Source: Rosa chinensis | Lineage: Eukaryota > Streptophyta > Magnoliopsida > Rosales > Rosaceae | Length of the DNA stretch: 64,000 nucleotides | NCBI RefSeq assembly: GCF_002994745.2 | Contig: NC_037093.1 | Location: 46,294,384-46,358,383 of the forward strand | Reading direction: 5' to 3' | Part shown: positions 24,790 through 37,899 of the stretch, one piece after another | Layout: each line of letters starts with the position of its first letter | Position numbering within the stretch: position 1 is the stretch's first letter | Notes under the pieces: model-generated | Seen by the model: only the letters and a program-made list of their open reading frames with translations | What the model was told of the DNA's origin: nothing | The model's database searches: none | Program-made: the position numbers and the translations under genes

Positions 24790-25530
24790 CATGCATCTTA
24801 CCCATCGTTCTTCCCCAAAGTACTTAAGAGCTTAGAAAGTTGAGCATAGCATGATAGTGAATATGCCCACTCATAATAGCCTCCCAAAAAAACCTTTCCA
24901 AGCAAAGTCAAAGCTACGGGACACCGAGGCAGCAAATGATTCAAACTTTCTGGATCATTTCTGTACATCTCACAGAAATTAGGTGAAACACACCAAGAAC
25001 TTCTGAACCATATCACAAGTAATCAATCTACCACCAGCAAAACTCCAGAATAGGCGCTCGCACCTTTCCGGGTACCTTAGCCTAAATGAGGTCAAGAAAA
25101 AGACAAGAAACGTCCATATCTAAGAAGAATCCTGATGACTCCAGCTTGCATACTCTCCTATCCGATCTTGATAGAAGCAAAATAATATTTCTAAACATGC
25201 CAACAAATATGTTGATTCCCCCATATCCTGAACATTAAGATTCCTCCAAAACTCAAATCCCAAGACAAAAGATGAGAAACAGAACTATCACAAGATCTTA
25301 CAATAGGAGCATTCTGAAAATGAGTCTGTATAATGGAGGAAAAAGGTTATGGAAAGCTGTTTTCCCCACCCAACGATCTACACAGAGACTCACTCTTTTC
25401 CCATTCTCACCCAGAATTGACAAAGGGAATATATTAACGCCTTGAGAGATATCCTTTGAAGGACAACGACTTGAACCTCTTGTCAAAATGCAAGAATCCC
25501 ACCCTTCTCTAACCCATAATTTCAATTAAT
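24790..25530 (-). mobile_element. Degenerate LINE (reverse transcriptase C-terminal region)
   Basis: Minus-strand frames show GENGKRVSLCVDRWVGKT followed by LFPPLY (25298-25525), and then CEMYRNDPESLNHLLPRCPV (24798-25016). These are the linker and the reverse-transcriptase zinc-binding region (zf-RVT, Cys-Cys-His-Cys) of plant non-LTR elements. The order fits one element read on the minus strand. The two pieces are split by frame breaks and stops. Confidence 0.75.
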
Positions 25531-26273
25531 GACAGCATACCAAATCTCTCACATTAAAATTTTCAAAACCCTCCCACTTAGAGCAAGTCCACCATCGAGC
25601 TTGACCGGTCAAGACTATCTTAAACCCCAAACAAACAATTCAAACCTCCAATTACCAAAACATTATCTTAAACCCCTCCACAAATCTCATGAATTAATGT
25701 AAGCCTAAGTAAATGAAACCGAAACCCTTGGTGAAAAGTTACCTACTGTTTCTTTGAGAACGAGGCGAGTGCGGGACATTAACTGTTCCCGGAGCTGCTT
25801 CCAACGCTTGTTGGGGACATTAACTGTTCACGAACCGCTTACGTGGCGGAACCTGGTCGCCGATCTCGTGCATTTCGCCGTCGACTATCCACGATTCACC
25901 ACTCCGACTTCTCCTCCGCCTTCCTCATCGCCAGCGCCGGAGACCACGACCGCCGCCTCGGCGACCGCGCCTCCGTCCGCACTCGCCGGAGTTGGTTGCC
26001 GGCGGACTCCACACACCAAGGCAACGTCTTCGGTCTTTTTGCCAGGGAGAGCATTCCGTATTGTGACTGGGAGCCAAAGCTAAAAAGCAAGAGGACCCGA
26101 TTCCAGCGAACCGGGTCGGGTTATATTTTGGAAGACACCTGTCGAAATCCTGGAGCTTACGATTCAGGGATTGCCACGGAGGATCTCGAAGGTCGTGTAA
26201 GTTGAAATCGGACGGTTATAAGATGGTGTGGCGTTTCGGTTCCCGCCTTGTTGAGTGTTCTTCTTCCTTGGAG

Positions 26274-29173
26274 ATGTGTGGGAGGGCGCGCTGTACTCTC
26301 AGAGCCGACGACGTTTCGAGGGCTTGCTACCGCAACCATGGCGCCATTCGTACGATTAACTTGGACCGGTGATTACTGAATATAGACTCTTTTTTTATAT
26401 TTTTTTTTTTTAGATTGAAAAATGGTTTTAACGAATTTTCAGGTATCGGCCGTCGTATAATGTGTCGCCGGGAGCGGATTTGCCGGTCGTGCGTAGAGGA
26501 GATAGTGGGTCAGATGGTGAAGACGGCGCTGTTCTTCATTGCATGAAATGGGGACTGATTCCGAGTTTCACCAAGAAAACGGAGAAGCCCGATCATTACA
26601 GGATGGTAATTGAAGCTCCAGTTGTGATTCTTTTTCATGTTCAATTTGAATTTGCAGTAGTTTTAAGCTTGGTTGGTTTTGGCCTGGCTTCAAATTAAGC
26701 AACTTTTGTTTGGATGGTTGTGATTTATGATTTGTGTAAACAACTGCAGTTCAATGCTCGCTCTGAGTCCATTTGTGAAAAGGCTTCTTTTCGTCGTCTA
26801 GTTCCTAAAAACCGCTGCCTAGTTGCTGTAGAAGGGTATGCTGTTTTTGCTATATGACTGGTTTGTCTTGCTCTACAGTGTACACTGATTATACCATACT
26901 TCTTTTCGATCAAGTGTTTCTGCCTTTTAATTCTTTGTGATATGAGAAGGAAAACGATATACAAACAATATTAGGGGGACAATGTTCTCCCAAATTTAAT
27001 ACATGTCACATTGTCACGCCACTCTTTTAGTTGCTAGAAACTAAAGTACTTAAAATTGGATCGGTTATGCCGAAAATAGATTATCGTCCTCCAAGGTGTG
27101 GGCACTTATCTTTCATCTAGTATGACATGTAGCACCACATCATGATTCATGAAGTAAAAACGATTATGTGAACTGTAATTGTAAATGTGCAGCAGTAATC
27201 ATACTTTTACATGACGACATCTTTTCAGTTTTGGTCATATTGGAGGACGAGAAGTCTTTCCCTTTCATTCTTGTTACTAATGAATATCTCATAGTGAATC
27301 AGTGTGAAATTTGCATTTCCAGATTTTATGAATGGAAAAAAGATGGTTCTAAGAAACAGCCTTACTATGTCCATTTTAAGGATGGTCGGCCTCTTCTGTT
27401 TGCTGCTCTTTATGATTCGTGGGAGAACTCTGAAGGTAGTTAATGTACAAACATTCTGTTATTAAACCCGCTTCCCAAAACCACAACTGCTGTTAGTTTG
27501 TTTTTGCTTTATGTCCGTAAATCATTGAATTAATCTGAAACATGTTAGCCAGTGAATATCTAGTATGTGACTGTTCTCATCTGGGTTCTAATTTGTGTAC
27601 TGAACGTGAGCCTGCAGGTGAGAAACTTTATACCTTCACTATCATTACAACTTCTTCATCTTCAGCTTTGGCGTGGCTCCATGGTGAGTCCTGCTTGTTC
27701 TTTTTCATTTATGTTTCTCTGTGTTCTAATACAGTATGCATTAGCTATAGACTCTCCATTACTTGCTCAATTTTTATTTTATATGTAAGGTTACTGGCAG
27801 ATGTTACTACCAGTACATTTTCTAGTTTCAGTTGCTTGACATGTTATATGTTTAGTCCTTGTTAAGAGTGTGAAATGTTCTCCTTCCCTCCATTCTCACC
27901 TTATACTCTTTAACATGTTTATTAATTTTTTTTTTTTTTCACTATAGACAGGATGCCAGTTATTTTGGGTGACAAGGAATCTATTGATACATGGCTTAAT
28001 GATTCTTCATCTTCCAATTTTGACAAGTTACTTAAACCATATGAAGGGTCTGATTTGGTAAGTAATTCTTGAACTTCTAAAAGGAGAGACATAAACTACT
28101 ATTTCTTGGATGCTAATTCCTTTAATCACCAGGTATGGTACCCAGTAACACCAGCAATGGGTAAGGTGTCTTTTAATGGGCCAGAGTGCAGCAATGAGGT
28201 GCGACAGTTACTGTGTTTTCTTTTACGCATGATGTGCATCATTTGGTAATGGGAAGAATTTAAACCCAATAATTTTAACCTGGATCTCCTAGTCAGAGTA
28301 AAGGCGAAATTTTGACTTGCAGACTTGAATGTGAGAAATGATTTTTCACCTGTGCTTTTCCTTAAGGTGGTTCTCCTTTAGGAAGTTTACATGATGAGAT
28401 AAAGTTGTTAAGATGGTTTCATTGAAAAATTTCTTATAAAGGAAATTGTTCTGTACTTAAAGTTGTTAAAGACTGGCTTTTGGTACCTTTTCCCTCGCAT
28501 CATGATGCATTGCTTGGTATACAAAACAGTGACTCTGCTTTCTGTAGGGTAAGATTTCCTTAATACATCGAGTTTTCGTGGTTTGGTAAAGTCTCTTGGT
28601 TGCCAATTCAGAGATCTGGAATTGAATCCTGTCTTGATTAGGGTTTGGGAGGGTATTAGGGTTACCTTCTTTGGTAGGGTGGGGTTGAGGAGGGAAGTAA
28701 TAAGTCATATTCTTGTTTTAATACTAAAAGAATACCACTACTTAATGATTGCATCATTTTCTGCAGATACAGTTGAAGACAGAGGGCACTAACTCGATCA
28801 CAAAATTTTTCTCAACAAAGGGAACCAAAAAAGAAGAGCTAAAGCCAAATGATACAAGTTCTCATGACTCATCTGTGAAGACTGATTTTCCAGAAAGCAT
28901 AAAAAAGATCCTGAATACACAGAGGACAGGGTGCAACCATCCTTGACTGTGAAATGTGAAGAAGATTCAAAAACTAGTGTCTCTACATTCTCTCAAGAGG
29001 AGGCATCTAAGGGGCAGACGAAGCGGGACTATGAAGAGTTCTTAGCTGATTCTAAACTGGTTCTTAAGAAAGCTGATAAGATTTCTAGTGCTAGTCCAGC
29101 AAAGAAGAAGGTCAACTTGAAGACTTCTCAAGATAAGCAACCTACACTATTTTCATACTTTGGGAAGAGCTAG
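26274..29173 (+). CDS. HMCES: Abasic-site processing protein, HMCES/SRAP family
   Basis: SRAP proteins trap abasic sites in single-stranded DNA through a covalent bond to Cys2. Exons are 26274-26368, 26443-26605, 26750-26835, 27323-27435, 27618-27683, 27948-28057, 28133-28198 and 28767 onward, all with consistent AG/GT phases. The start is MCGRARCTL, with catalytic Cys2. RYRPSYNVSPG, CLVAVEGFYEWKK and SALAWLHDRMPVI supply the conserved Asn, Glu and His. The frame stops at 28944-28946 after 292 residues. However, the next frame (28921-29173) continues a family-like tail ending QPTLFSYFGKS, a PCNA-binding-type box. A one-base frameshift near 28910-28922, or an assembly error, probably separates them. 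The SRAP core is intact, so activity may remain. Confidence 0.9.
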
Positions 29174-30767
29174 TTTTGTTTGCATCAACTTCAAACTTTC
29201 TTTGTCCACGCTTCATATGTGTATGGACATGGCTGATGATTTTGTTAGGTAGAAAGACAGATATGAAGTTGCTGTTTTGCAGTCAAGCTACAGTCGGTAC
29301 TGTGTAATCTCCTATGTTTCTCCATCTTTTGCGGCTAGGCAGTGTAGTGATCCTTTCTGTTGTATCGAACTTGTATCTGAACTTCTGATTGTACTGCATC
29401 CACAATATAAATGACTTCTGTAGTCGGATTTTGTGCAATGCATATAAACACAGAGATCGTGATGTTCATATGTTCGATTTTAAGTAAAAAATAAGAGCCC
29501 GATGTTTGAATCTAGATGGCTGCATGTGAAAAAATTCAAGCCCCGGATTGGAATTCAAATACTAAATGTGCAATCATGTTAACAGAACAAGTGAATTCCC
29601 ACATTTGAAGTTCTTAAATCACCCAATATAAACAAGAAATCTGTCACTTCAATCAAAGGGTTGCAGCAGCTCCTTACAGATATTGAGTTGAAATGAAAAA
29701 CTAGGCAAAATAATTTGCAGTTGCCAATTAACACATGGGAAATATTTGTGGACGTAAAATTGGCAAAGACCAATTATAAGCTTCTATCCATCTTCCATTA
29801 GGTACCATCTCCATAATGATTTTCCTTACCATCCGAATAGGACCAGCCATTGCCCCCCATTGTAGCACTGAACGCGAGCCTAGGCAGAACCGTCGGCGCT
29901 TATTCCCGAGCCATATTGTGCTACCTCTCCGCCTTCTAATCCGCCTCCGTGGCCGGCACCACCCAACCAACATAGTAGAGTCTGACAACATAGATATGGT
30001 TATAGAACCTCTCCTCAACATTGCTATTTGTAGTGTTACTAAGTTGTGCAAAATGTTTTGTGATGTTCATTACTATGTACTTCTTATATAGTGTGATTAA
30101 AGATGAATTGCTGATGTTAATGATGTTAATCATAATGGGTGCAATCATAACAATCATGCTTTTTAAAGGCCTGATGCTGTAGTGGAATAAAGTGAAGCCT
30201 TAGGAGGAGTTTTTGTTGTATTTTATTGTTGGGGTTGTGGTAGTCATGATCAAAAGATATCTCTGTGATGAAAAGACAATCAGTTCAAATTAGAACTTGC
30301 AGGATAGATCTAGTAGTTACCCCTTTGCTTGGAGTTAAAACATATTTACTCGCACACTTTGCTTTGTAAAACATCTGTTTCTGAATTTGGTCTGTTGTAT
30401 AAATTTGCTCTGAAAAGTTGCTGTTTTTTTCCCCCACAATTTTCCAGAAGTTGTAAGGGTATAATGGTGGCTTTGGATAATTTTGTAGACAACAGATGAA
30501 AATATAAACTATGGAAGAAGTGTTCTTGAATGATCTTGCCCATGGGAAATGATTTTTTTACAACAAGTGGTGATATAATTTCATTAGTTTCAGGTTGGCA
30601 TGCGGCGCCCAATCACCAAACTATAGATAAACTACTGACATTGAGTGCATAAGAATATACTGCTTTTCCAAGTACTCTACCTTCATTCTTCACCAGCATA
30701 ATCATTCATTCTTTTTTATACCGGAAAAGAAAAGCTAAGCAAAGTGAAAATTGTTGGACCAGCTTTG
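29174..30767. other. Intergenic, no gene supported
   Basis: It holds the 3' flank of the HMCES gene and mainly AT-rich sequence. A GC-rich patch at 29845-29970 has short open frames on both strands that I cannot assign. It may be a small gene relic. Confidence 0.5.
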
Positions 30768-31680
30768 TTTTTTTTCGGACAATGAAGTTTCATTAAACTG
30801 CAAAAGCAGCAGAGAGAAGCATACAACTGAAAACCAAAACTACAGTAACAACAAACAGAAAAGAAATAACTACATGCCACTAAATCACACCAGAAGGAGG
30901 TGCAGGCAATCCATTACTCCTCAGAACTTTGAGAAAATCAGATGGAGGGTGCATTACCCAATTTCCAAGAACCATCTTCCTTTCGGCTTGCCTGGCAAGC
31001 AAATCAGCCAAAGCATTCTAATGCTATCTTTATCAAATTCCAGCTACAACACTTCAGCATACTCTGAAACCATCGGATTTCTTTGATGAGAGGGTAGATT
31101 TCCCAGACATTCTTTGAAAAGGAACCAAAATAACACAGTACACTTGAAATCTCCATAATAACATTTTGAAAATCATGAATCTTAGCTGGCTTCAAACCCC
31201 AAAGCAGCAGAGGCTTCAGGCATCAATGTAGAATTCAAGTATGAGGAAGTATTACCTGCAACGACCAAATACTGATGATCTCTAGCAATAACTACAGTCC
31301 CTGCCATTCCTGTGCTATCATCCCAAGCACCATCACAATTGCTCGAATTTCAGAACCGATATCAGCTTGGGGGACACCTGTATATGGAGCCACTAAGGAA
31401 CTGCCAAGAAACTCAGCAACAGCTGCTCCAATTCTGTGCGCTTTACCAACAGGTTTAGGAGACGGATGTCCATAGACAACTTCACTTCTTGCCTTCCAGA
31501 TTGTCCAGAGTGAAAAAGCCACCCAAAGAAAACGCACTGTCTTGGGGAGAGCATTAGTGTTATCAATATCCAAACTGCAGGAGCAATAATGTGACAACAA
31601 TGTGAGTTATCACAGAGATGGTTTGGACCCAGATTCATAAATCTTATGATGACCAGATCCGACATTGAAAGAGCCACGTT
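30768..31680 (-). mobile_element. LINE 3' remnant with RNase H domain
   Basis: On the minus strand, LWTIWKARSEVVYG (31292-31600) precedes an RNase H-like segment, NCDGAWDDSTGMAGTVVIAR followed by DHQYLVVAGN (about 31240-31345). This is the order seen in plant LINEs (RVT_3 at the 3' end). The element ends in poly-A, seen as a T run at about 30768-30775. Frameshifts separate the parts and most of the element is missing. Confidence 0.75.
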
Positions 31681-31839
31681 TTGATGAACCAGCTGTTAAG
31701 TATGCAATGAAAAAAAAAAGTCTCTGCCTTCCTGTCTTTGATAATAAATATGACCCCGTTAGCGCATACATACATAGGCAATGTTTCACATACTGCGCGT
31801 CGAATTTGGCCATATCTAACAAAAAACACGGCAGAGGGA

Positions 31840-33222
31840 CTAGTTAAATTTCCAGGTTCTGATGTAGTCCCTATCGTGTGTGGTGATAATCTTCTTCATC
31901 CCCACTGCCAAGCAGGTGATGGGAGGTGCAGGAATGCTGACAATGTCGGCATCAGGTGAAATCCTTTTTCCTCTCAATCTCTGAATTACCATGTTTTGAT
32001 AACAACCACCACTTGAACTTGAAGCAGGTTTAGAACTTGGCAGTACACAGTAGCTGGTGTCCAAGACAATTTTAGTAACCACTTTCCCTGTGTTCTGATC
32101 CACTAGATGAAGCACACACCATCCATTCCACCCACAACCAAAGTTGATGCATCATTCCTCCGGTGCTGCATTGAACACACAGCACCCCGACTCACTCTCG
32201 TTTCCCACAAAAGTCTACATGCATGTCCTCAGGTCCCAACCGTACACATATCCATTGCTTGATCCAGCAAACACTGTCCTCTCATTGCCGCAAGGGTTGT
32301 AACTCAAAGTCTTTATCTCGCCTGCTATATGCAATTTTGCTGCAAACTCATGATCAGGTAAAAGTACAGAGGAAACTGTGATAGAAGAACCACCACCAGC
32401 AAGAATGGACAACCGACTGCCTTCATCACTCAACCCTAGGCATGTCACTGGCACCTCAGGGTCGTGCATTCTAAGAATTTGAGAACATTGGCTACTGTAC
32501 ATGTCAAACACTCGAGCAGTGCCGTCAGCACATCCAACCACAGCCTCTGGATCACAGTAGCTCATGCATAAACCCTTCGGAAAGGTACCCTTGCACTTAA
32601 AGGGGTTTAATATCCTAGTCATCCCACTGCGCCTCCATATGCATATTCGACTATTCTTTGAGCCGACCAAGCCAACAATCTTGCTCTCATCAAAGTCAAA
32701 ATCAACCAAAGGGCCATAGTCTACTGGAACTCGATATTCTCCTTGAAATTTATACACACATTTACGGCTTTCTTCCGGTGACCACAGATGCATGAACTTC
32801 TTCCTGCTGCTGCCAGTCAGAAGCAACCCATCCTTGTGTCGGCATTGATCAATATTAACAGAGTGACCCTTCCAGTGATCAACATTAATCCAACGGCTTT
32901 GAAGCAATGCAAGTCTATGAGTCACACCGGCCATCTCCTCCAAACAAAGACCCCTCACAAGACCCATTTGCCACTGCTTGTAATAAAGCGCTTCGAAACA
33001 CTTGCATTTGGCGATGGCGGTCCTCCAGGTTTTGCAAACCAAGGAACAACTGACGAGGTCTTGGCAGCAGTCGAGCAAAGAGAAGATTGCGGAAAGGACG
33101 TCATGGTCAAGAGCATTGTTTGGCGGAGGTCCTCTTTTCGGCCTTTTGTTGTTGTTGCTGGCCAGAGCAAAATCTCTCCCGGCCGGGAAGGAATGTGATT
33201 TGTGTTTCAAACAAGAAGACAT
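31840..33222 (-). pseudogene. F-box/WD40 repeat protein with two frame breaks
   Basis: From the ATG at 33222 the frame gives a signature F-box (LDHDVLSAIFSLLDCCQDLV then SCSLVCKTWR, about residues 37-66) and WD-like repeats up to GYVYGWDLRTCM, then TAG at 32215 (335 residues). Family-like sequence resumes one base out of frame (LWETRVSRGAVCSMQ, DASTLVVGGMDGV). It resumes again in the original frame from LVDQNTGKVV to PPITCLAVGMKKIITTHDRD and ends WKFN-stop at 31840. It resembles the Arabidopsis protein encoded by At3g52030. F-box proteins link substrates to SCF ubiquitin ligases. The inserted bases, +1 near 32213 and +2 near 32112, sum to three. This is either a pseudogene or consensus errors. 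The protein would otherwise be near the expected length. Confidence 0.85.
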
Positions 33223-34789
33223 CCAAACAGAGATTTTAACATGGATGACTATCAGATATTTGTTGTTTCGCCCTATATATGTTTATTAGGATCAAGGTAT
33301 AATATGTAAGAGTAGAACAACCATGTAAAATAAGATAAGGAGACTAATATAGAACAATGTCACATCTAGGATTCCTAGTTATAAACAGTAAAATGAATTA
33401 AAGTGACCCAATTATCTAGTCCTGGCGGGACCCAATTATCTGTATAATTTGTGATTTGTGCAGCTCCTCCATGGTTGATAAGTTGCCACTTCAGCCACCT
33501 GCACTCACACACAAACACAAATTTGTAATGAGTAATGATTGTTGCGACCACCGTTTCGGGTTGGTCGCACAACCGGAATCCGGTGACTGCAGAATTGGGT
33601 GTTCGCAAATTGAAACAGACACCTGGTCATTGGTCCTTGATCATAAATCTCTGTTTTTCGTTACTAAAGTGAGATCGTCCATTCCGCTTCGATAAGGTTG
33701 TGGTATTGTATTCAGATGAATCAGAATAAACTGTCATCGAGATCGCAATGGAGGCCATTGTTAGGGTTTGGAGAGGGAGACTGATAGCAAAATTTTATCA
33801 GCACCATCTTTCATAGTTTCATCTCTAATTTCACGCCGGGTCTAAAACGACGTCGTTCCCGTTCCCGTTATAATTCGATTGTAAAGTGGTGTCTTTATTT
33901 TTTATTTTTTGGGAATGAAGTAATGAAGTAAAATATGTCTTTCAAAGATGAAAATTAGTTATGCCTATTTTGTATCACAAGTGAATCTCCATACCTATTT
34001 TTTATAATACACAGTACACATGACTCCATTACTCATGGAAAAGTGAAAAATTCAAGCTCCTATATGAGCAATGCTTCACTTTACGGACATGGAAGGCCTC
34101 AAGGCCATACCAACTAGATACTGCTTAAGCTCATTAGCCTGAAACCCCAATTCCAAAAAGTTCCAACCAATTGATAGGGATGACAAGCCTTTCAGGGGTT
34201 CGCTTATGCATATTCAATCATGAACGAGGAAGAACACCAAAAGTACAAAAGAATTCGTCGGAGTCATTTGAATCAAGTGCATGAAGAAGACTGGACTCTA
34301 ATTGATTCCAAAAGCTACCTATATGATTCGAGCTGTTATTTATCCGAAGAAGCACAACACAATTTAGATCCCAAATATGTCGACAACAACATCGACTTAA
34401 TCATTTGAAATTGAAGGCTGGTTCAAATATGTCAGAGTTGGATTAGGATACTGCTTTCACTTTTTTGTACTTGTTTTTATTTTTTTATTATTTTTTATTA
34501 CATCAACGGTTGAGAAGTATAACAACTAATTTTTCGTAAGTTAAACTCATATGGAGGTGGTCAACAAATTTAACCCGCAATCATGATAATTAACTCTGCC
34601 TTGAATATGAGAACAATTACAAATTTACAACCATGAATATGGTGATAATTACGATCGTAAATGTGACATGATGACGATAGTAAAGTGCCACAATGATTAC
34701 AGCAATGAGTGCAGTAATCATTACAGATATAAAGTAGGGCAATGATGATAGTCATAAAGCTTGATAATAATTATAGAGATGAGTACGGT
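33223..34789. other. Intergenic, no gene supported
   Basis: It contains the upstream region of the F-box/WD40 gene and AT-rich sequence. A 62-codon frame at 34220-34408 starts MNEEEHQKYKRIRR and matches no family I know; it may be chance. Imperfect ATG-rich short repeats fill 34570-34790. Confidence 0.5.
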
Positions 34790-35110
34790 ATCAATAGTGA
34801 CTTGCTGTCCAAGTCATTGGCGACTTGCCAGGCAAGTTTACTTGCGGCTCAAGGCATAGCACACCTATAAATAGGGGTAAGACGACTAGATATGGGATCT
34901 AATTCCTACTTATTCTACTTTAGTTGACTAAAAAAATATATTGACTTAGGCATCAAAGGGTTTTCTGCAGGTACCCCTTCCTCTTCGAGCTTACGGTTAA
35001 GCTTCTGAGTTAACGCTCAAATGAGGCTTCTTGATCTTTTCTGGTCAACTTCCACTCTAGTTCGCATTTATTGGTGAGTCAAAATCCTCTGCGGAATTTT
35101 TCATCACCAA
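34790..35110 (+). mobile_element. Probable LTR fragment (Gypsy-type)
   Basis: A TATA-like CCTATAAATAGGGG at 34863 is followed by TTGACTTAGGCATCAAAGGG and TTTTCTGCAGGTACCCC. This resembles the R-U5 part of plant Gypsy LTRs. No internal domain is attached, so it would be a solo or partial LTR. The call rests on general resemblance only. Confidence 0.4.
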
Positions 35111-35308
35111 CAACTCATAACCTCCTATTTACGTAGGGAAACTTATGCCACTACACCAAATAGTATTGAGTTTTTTTTTTTTTTTTGGTTACAAGTTTCT
35201 GGATTTTGAGAAAATTTGTATAATTATTTAGGTCGATGTAGCTCTTTCTATCACGTCTTTGAATAGTAGTTTATAATGTAAATTTGCTACAATTAATAAT
35301 ATTATGTT

Positions 35309-35975
35309 TTTTTTTTTTATAGTAAATGTAGATTTCATTAAACGCATGCCAAGATGACCATTACATAGAGAGATTGGACCTAATAGCAGGGTGAAGTGGG
35401 CCCCACAACTGCCCAACCCCTTGACGATCTGAATTGACTTAGATGCCTCGTTGAAGAGCTCAAGCCCATCACGCTTTGCTTACATCTTCATTTTCTGGCC
35501 CATAGCAGCATTGATGAGCCCATTTCCAAGAGCCTTAAGCAAAGGCCTAATAGTTTGCCCCAACTAATTTGGATACCCCAATTCACTTAGGCAATAACAC
35601 CTTTACCACAGACCCCGACATCTCCGTCACTGGGAATCACCTCGCCAATAGCACGGCTACTTGGACCACAGCCAAAGACCAGCCCAGATACCTGTGAACA
35701 CCACCGGACAATCATCATCAAAATCACCAAGAACAAAGCTAGGATTTGAGCCCAAACACAGTCCAGCCATACTAATCTGGACACCCAATTCCATTGGCAT
35801 GTCACCGTCAACTCTGACATCATCTGCAGCACCGACCAAGCCCTGCCCAACATCACTTTTGCCAGTTGCACGAGAATAGCATGGTGAGGATCCGTAGCCT
35901 CTACTCTGCCTCTTCGCACAGCACTGCCGCCAGTCCACATCTCAATCAACGATGTGGATGCCATTGAAGTCATAG
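35309..35975 (-). mobile_element. 5'-truncated LINE
   Basis: On the minus strand the 3' end reads TTGGCATGCGTTTAATGAAA, then TCTACATTTACTAT and a poly-A run (T run at 35309-35320). This is the same type of tail as the LINE ending at 22470. The interior has a 128-codon frame without a recognisable domain. No target duplication was established. Confidence 0.6.
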
Positions 35976-35999
35976 AGAGAGGTTATTGTGAGGTATCCT

Positions 36000-37200
36000 G
36001 TTTTAATACTCTAGAAATTCGTTATTAATTTCTTGAAATTTCCTGGAATTAATATAGTGTTCGTTAGTAGGATTTCGTGGTTTGAAGGTTGACTTTTTAT
36101 ACATTAGGATTCTTGAAAACTTCATTCGCGTAAGTTGTAGAGCGCGTCGATAAGAGTTCGTGCATATCCGGAACTCAAAAATCGGAGTTCATATGAAGAA
36201 GTTATGGGTTTCAGAAAAAGCTTTCATTTTTGTATAAAGGACGAAAATTTCCGAAAATTGCAAAGAATGACAGAATTTCCAAAATTGGAAATCCAGCCCT
36301 TCTCTCTCTCCCCCCGACCAGAAATCGCCTCAATCCTTCTTCCGGCCATATCTTCGTCATCCAGCCACCATTGCATGTGCCAGCACTTGCATTAGCTTCG
36401 CCTCTTCCTCCTCCGCTTGTCTGTGGTGGTTTTGCAACCTATCTCCGCCACTACATGGCGCAGCAAGGAGAACCCGATCCTAACTCAGTTTTAGGTCAAC
36501 GCCGGTTTCTTCGTCCTCTTGCCACCACAAGTCGAGCCACCGGTCATTTTGGAACCCTCTGAAGATGTTGATCATGCTCACCAAGTGGAATTAATAGAAT
36601 CGAAGCGTGGAAGGAGAACCAAGCTAAATCAAAAATTGGGCAATTATCCAATCTAGCCACTGTCGAGGTATTTTCCGGATTCTCTGCTTTGATTTAGGCT
36701 TGGTGCTAGTTGTGAAAGTTGTTGTGAATCTTGAGAGGAAGAGTTTGGCATAGGTCTTGACGTTCAATTCGGAGGTTGATGGTGACGCTTTGCAGTTGCT
36801 TCCGGTTACCCCAGGGACAGTTTCTGTTTCTGATTTCGATCTACTTGTCGATACGAGCATTTCAATATACAACACGTAGTTTTTGGAGATTGCATGATTA
36901 AGTTAGGGTTTTTATGGCTTCGATTCGTATCGGTTTTTCTATTCGTGAGGATTAGGCCGTCCGATCGACTTGTAGTTTTGATTGTTTTGATCATAGAAGT
37001 GTTCCGAAGATGTTGGATGGTCTCGGATGAGGAACTAACTCTTGGATCGTCGAATAATTATGTTTTGTGACTTGTGTGCTAAGTTGAGACCATATGTGAT
37101 TAGGTGCTTGACGGAATTGTATTGGGCAAAAAATTTGTGATTGTGTGATCTTGGCTGTTAGAAAAAACGCAGCTGGAATTAGAGGTGAGTAAATCTCACG
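36000..37200. repeat. Probable dispersed retroelement sequence, unclassified
   Basis: The text around 36130-36210 (GAGCGCGTCGATAAGAGTTC, GGAGTTCATATGAAGAAGTT) resembles a widespread LTR-type repeat of rosaceous genomes as I remember it. I could not find paired LTRs or domains in the window. Frames at 36204-36562 look like low-complexity Ser/Pro chance coding. Confidence 0.35.
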
Positions 37201-37508
37201 GTGTTTCGGTTGATAAATTAGTTATGTTTTAATTTAGTAGATTTAATTATTAGCATGAATAATCGTATTTATCGAAACAAATTATTTGTTTTAAAATATA
37301 TGAACTTGATCAACAACAGTTCATGGGTAAGCTAAAACAATGTTTTGATGTAAAATGATTTTCGAAAAGTATAATTTGTAAAACTACAGTTGGTATTAGT
37401 GGCATCCCTGAGTGGATGACTACGTGTGTGTGTGTGTATTTATGTGAAAAATATATATCTTGGTGGAATTGGGCGTGTTGTTTGTTGGCGTGAGTCACTC
37501 TCCATAAT

Positions 37509-37694
37509 TGTAGGAATTGTAGTATAATTAGGATTATATAGTTAAGGAGGATATCATGTAGTTAAGGGGAGAATATCACAGTGTAATTAGTTTCCTATTA
37601 GGAATGTGTATACTTTGTATATGTACTCCATCTTTGGAGAATATCAATACATCAGAAATTCCCAAACTTTCTCTTTGTCTTTGTTCTGTTTGAC
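37509..37694 (+). repeat. Copia 5' LTR
   Basis: It starts TG and ends just before the primer site. The right end is not a clean CA, so the boundary is approximate. No second LTR is available to compare. Confidence 0.65.
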
Positions 37695-37695
37695 T

Positions 37696-37707
37696 TGGTA
37701 TCAGAGC
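37696..37707 (+). promoter_or_regulatory. tRNA-Met primer binding site
   Basis: TGGTATCAGAGC is the usual primer site complementary to the 3' end of initiator tRNA-Met in plant Copia elements. It sits one or two bases after the LTR. Confidence 0.88.
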
Positions 37708-37899
37708 AGAGATCCGTTTGGACTCTGTTTGTTTGTTTCCGCAGCAAATTTGTCTTTGTTCTCTTTAAGAGTTGTCCTTTGCCTTCATTCTCTATTCCTT
37801 TTGCCCTAAAACCCTAAAGTTTGCCATACCTTGCCGTCAACCTCTCCTTCCTTAGCCGTGTCAAATTTTGTGGTTTGTGTTGCTGCTTGAAGAAGAAGA

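Noticed and set aside
25754..26205. Pro/Thr- and Arg-rich frames just before the HMCES gene
   Set aside because: GC-rich leader or promoter sequence; two overlapping frames of similar length and no family match.
34220..34408. 62-codon frame MNEEEHQKYKRIRR...
   Set aside because: Single short frame without homologue or splice evidence that I can name.
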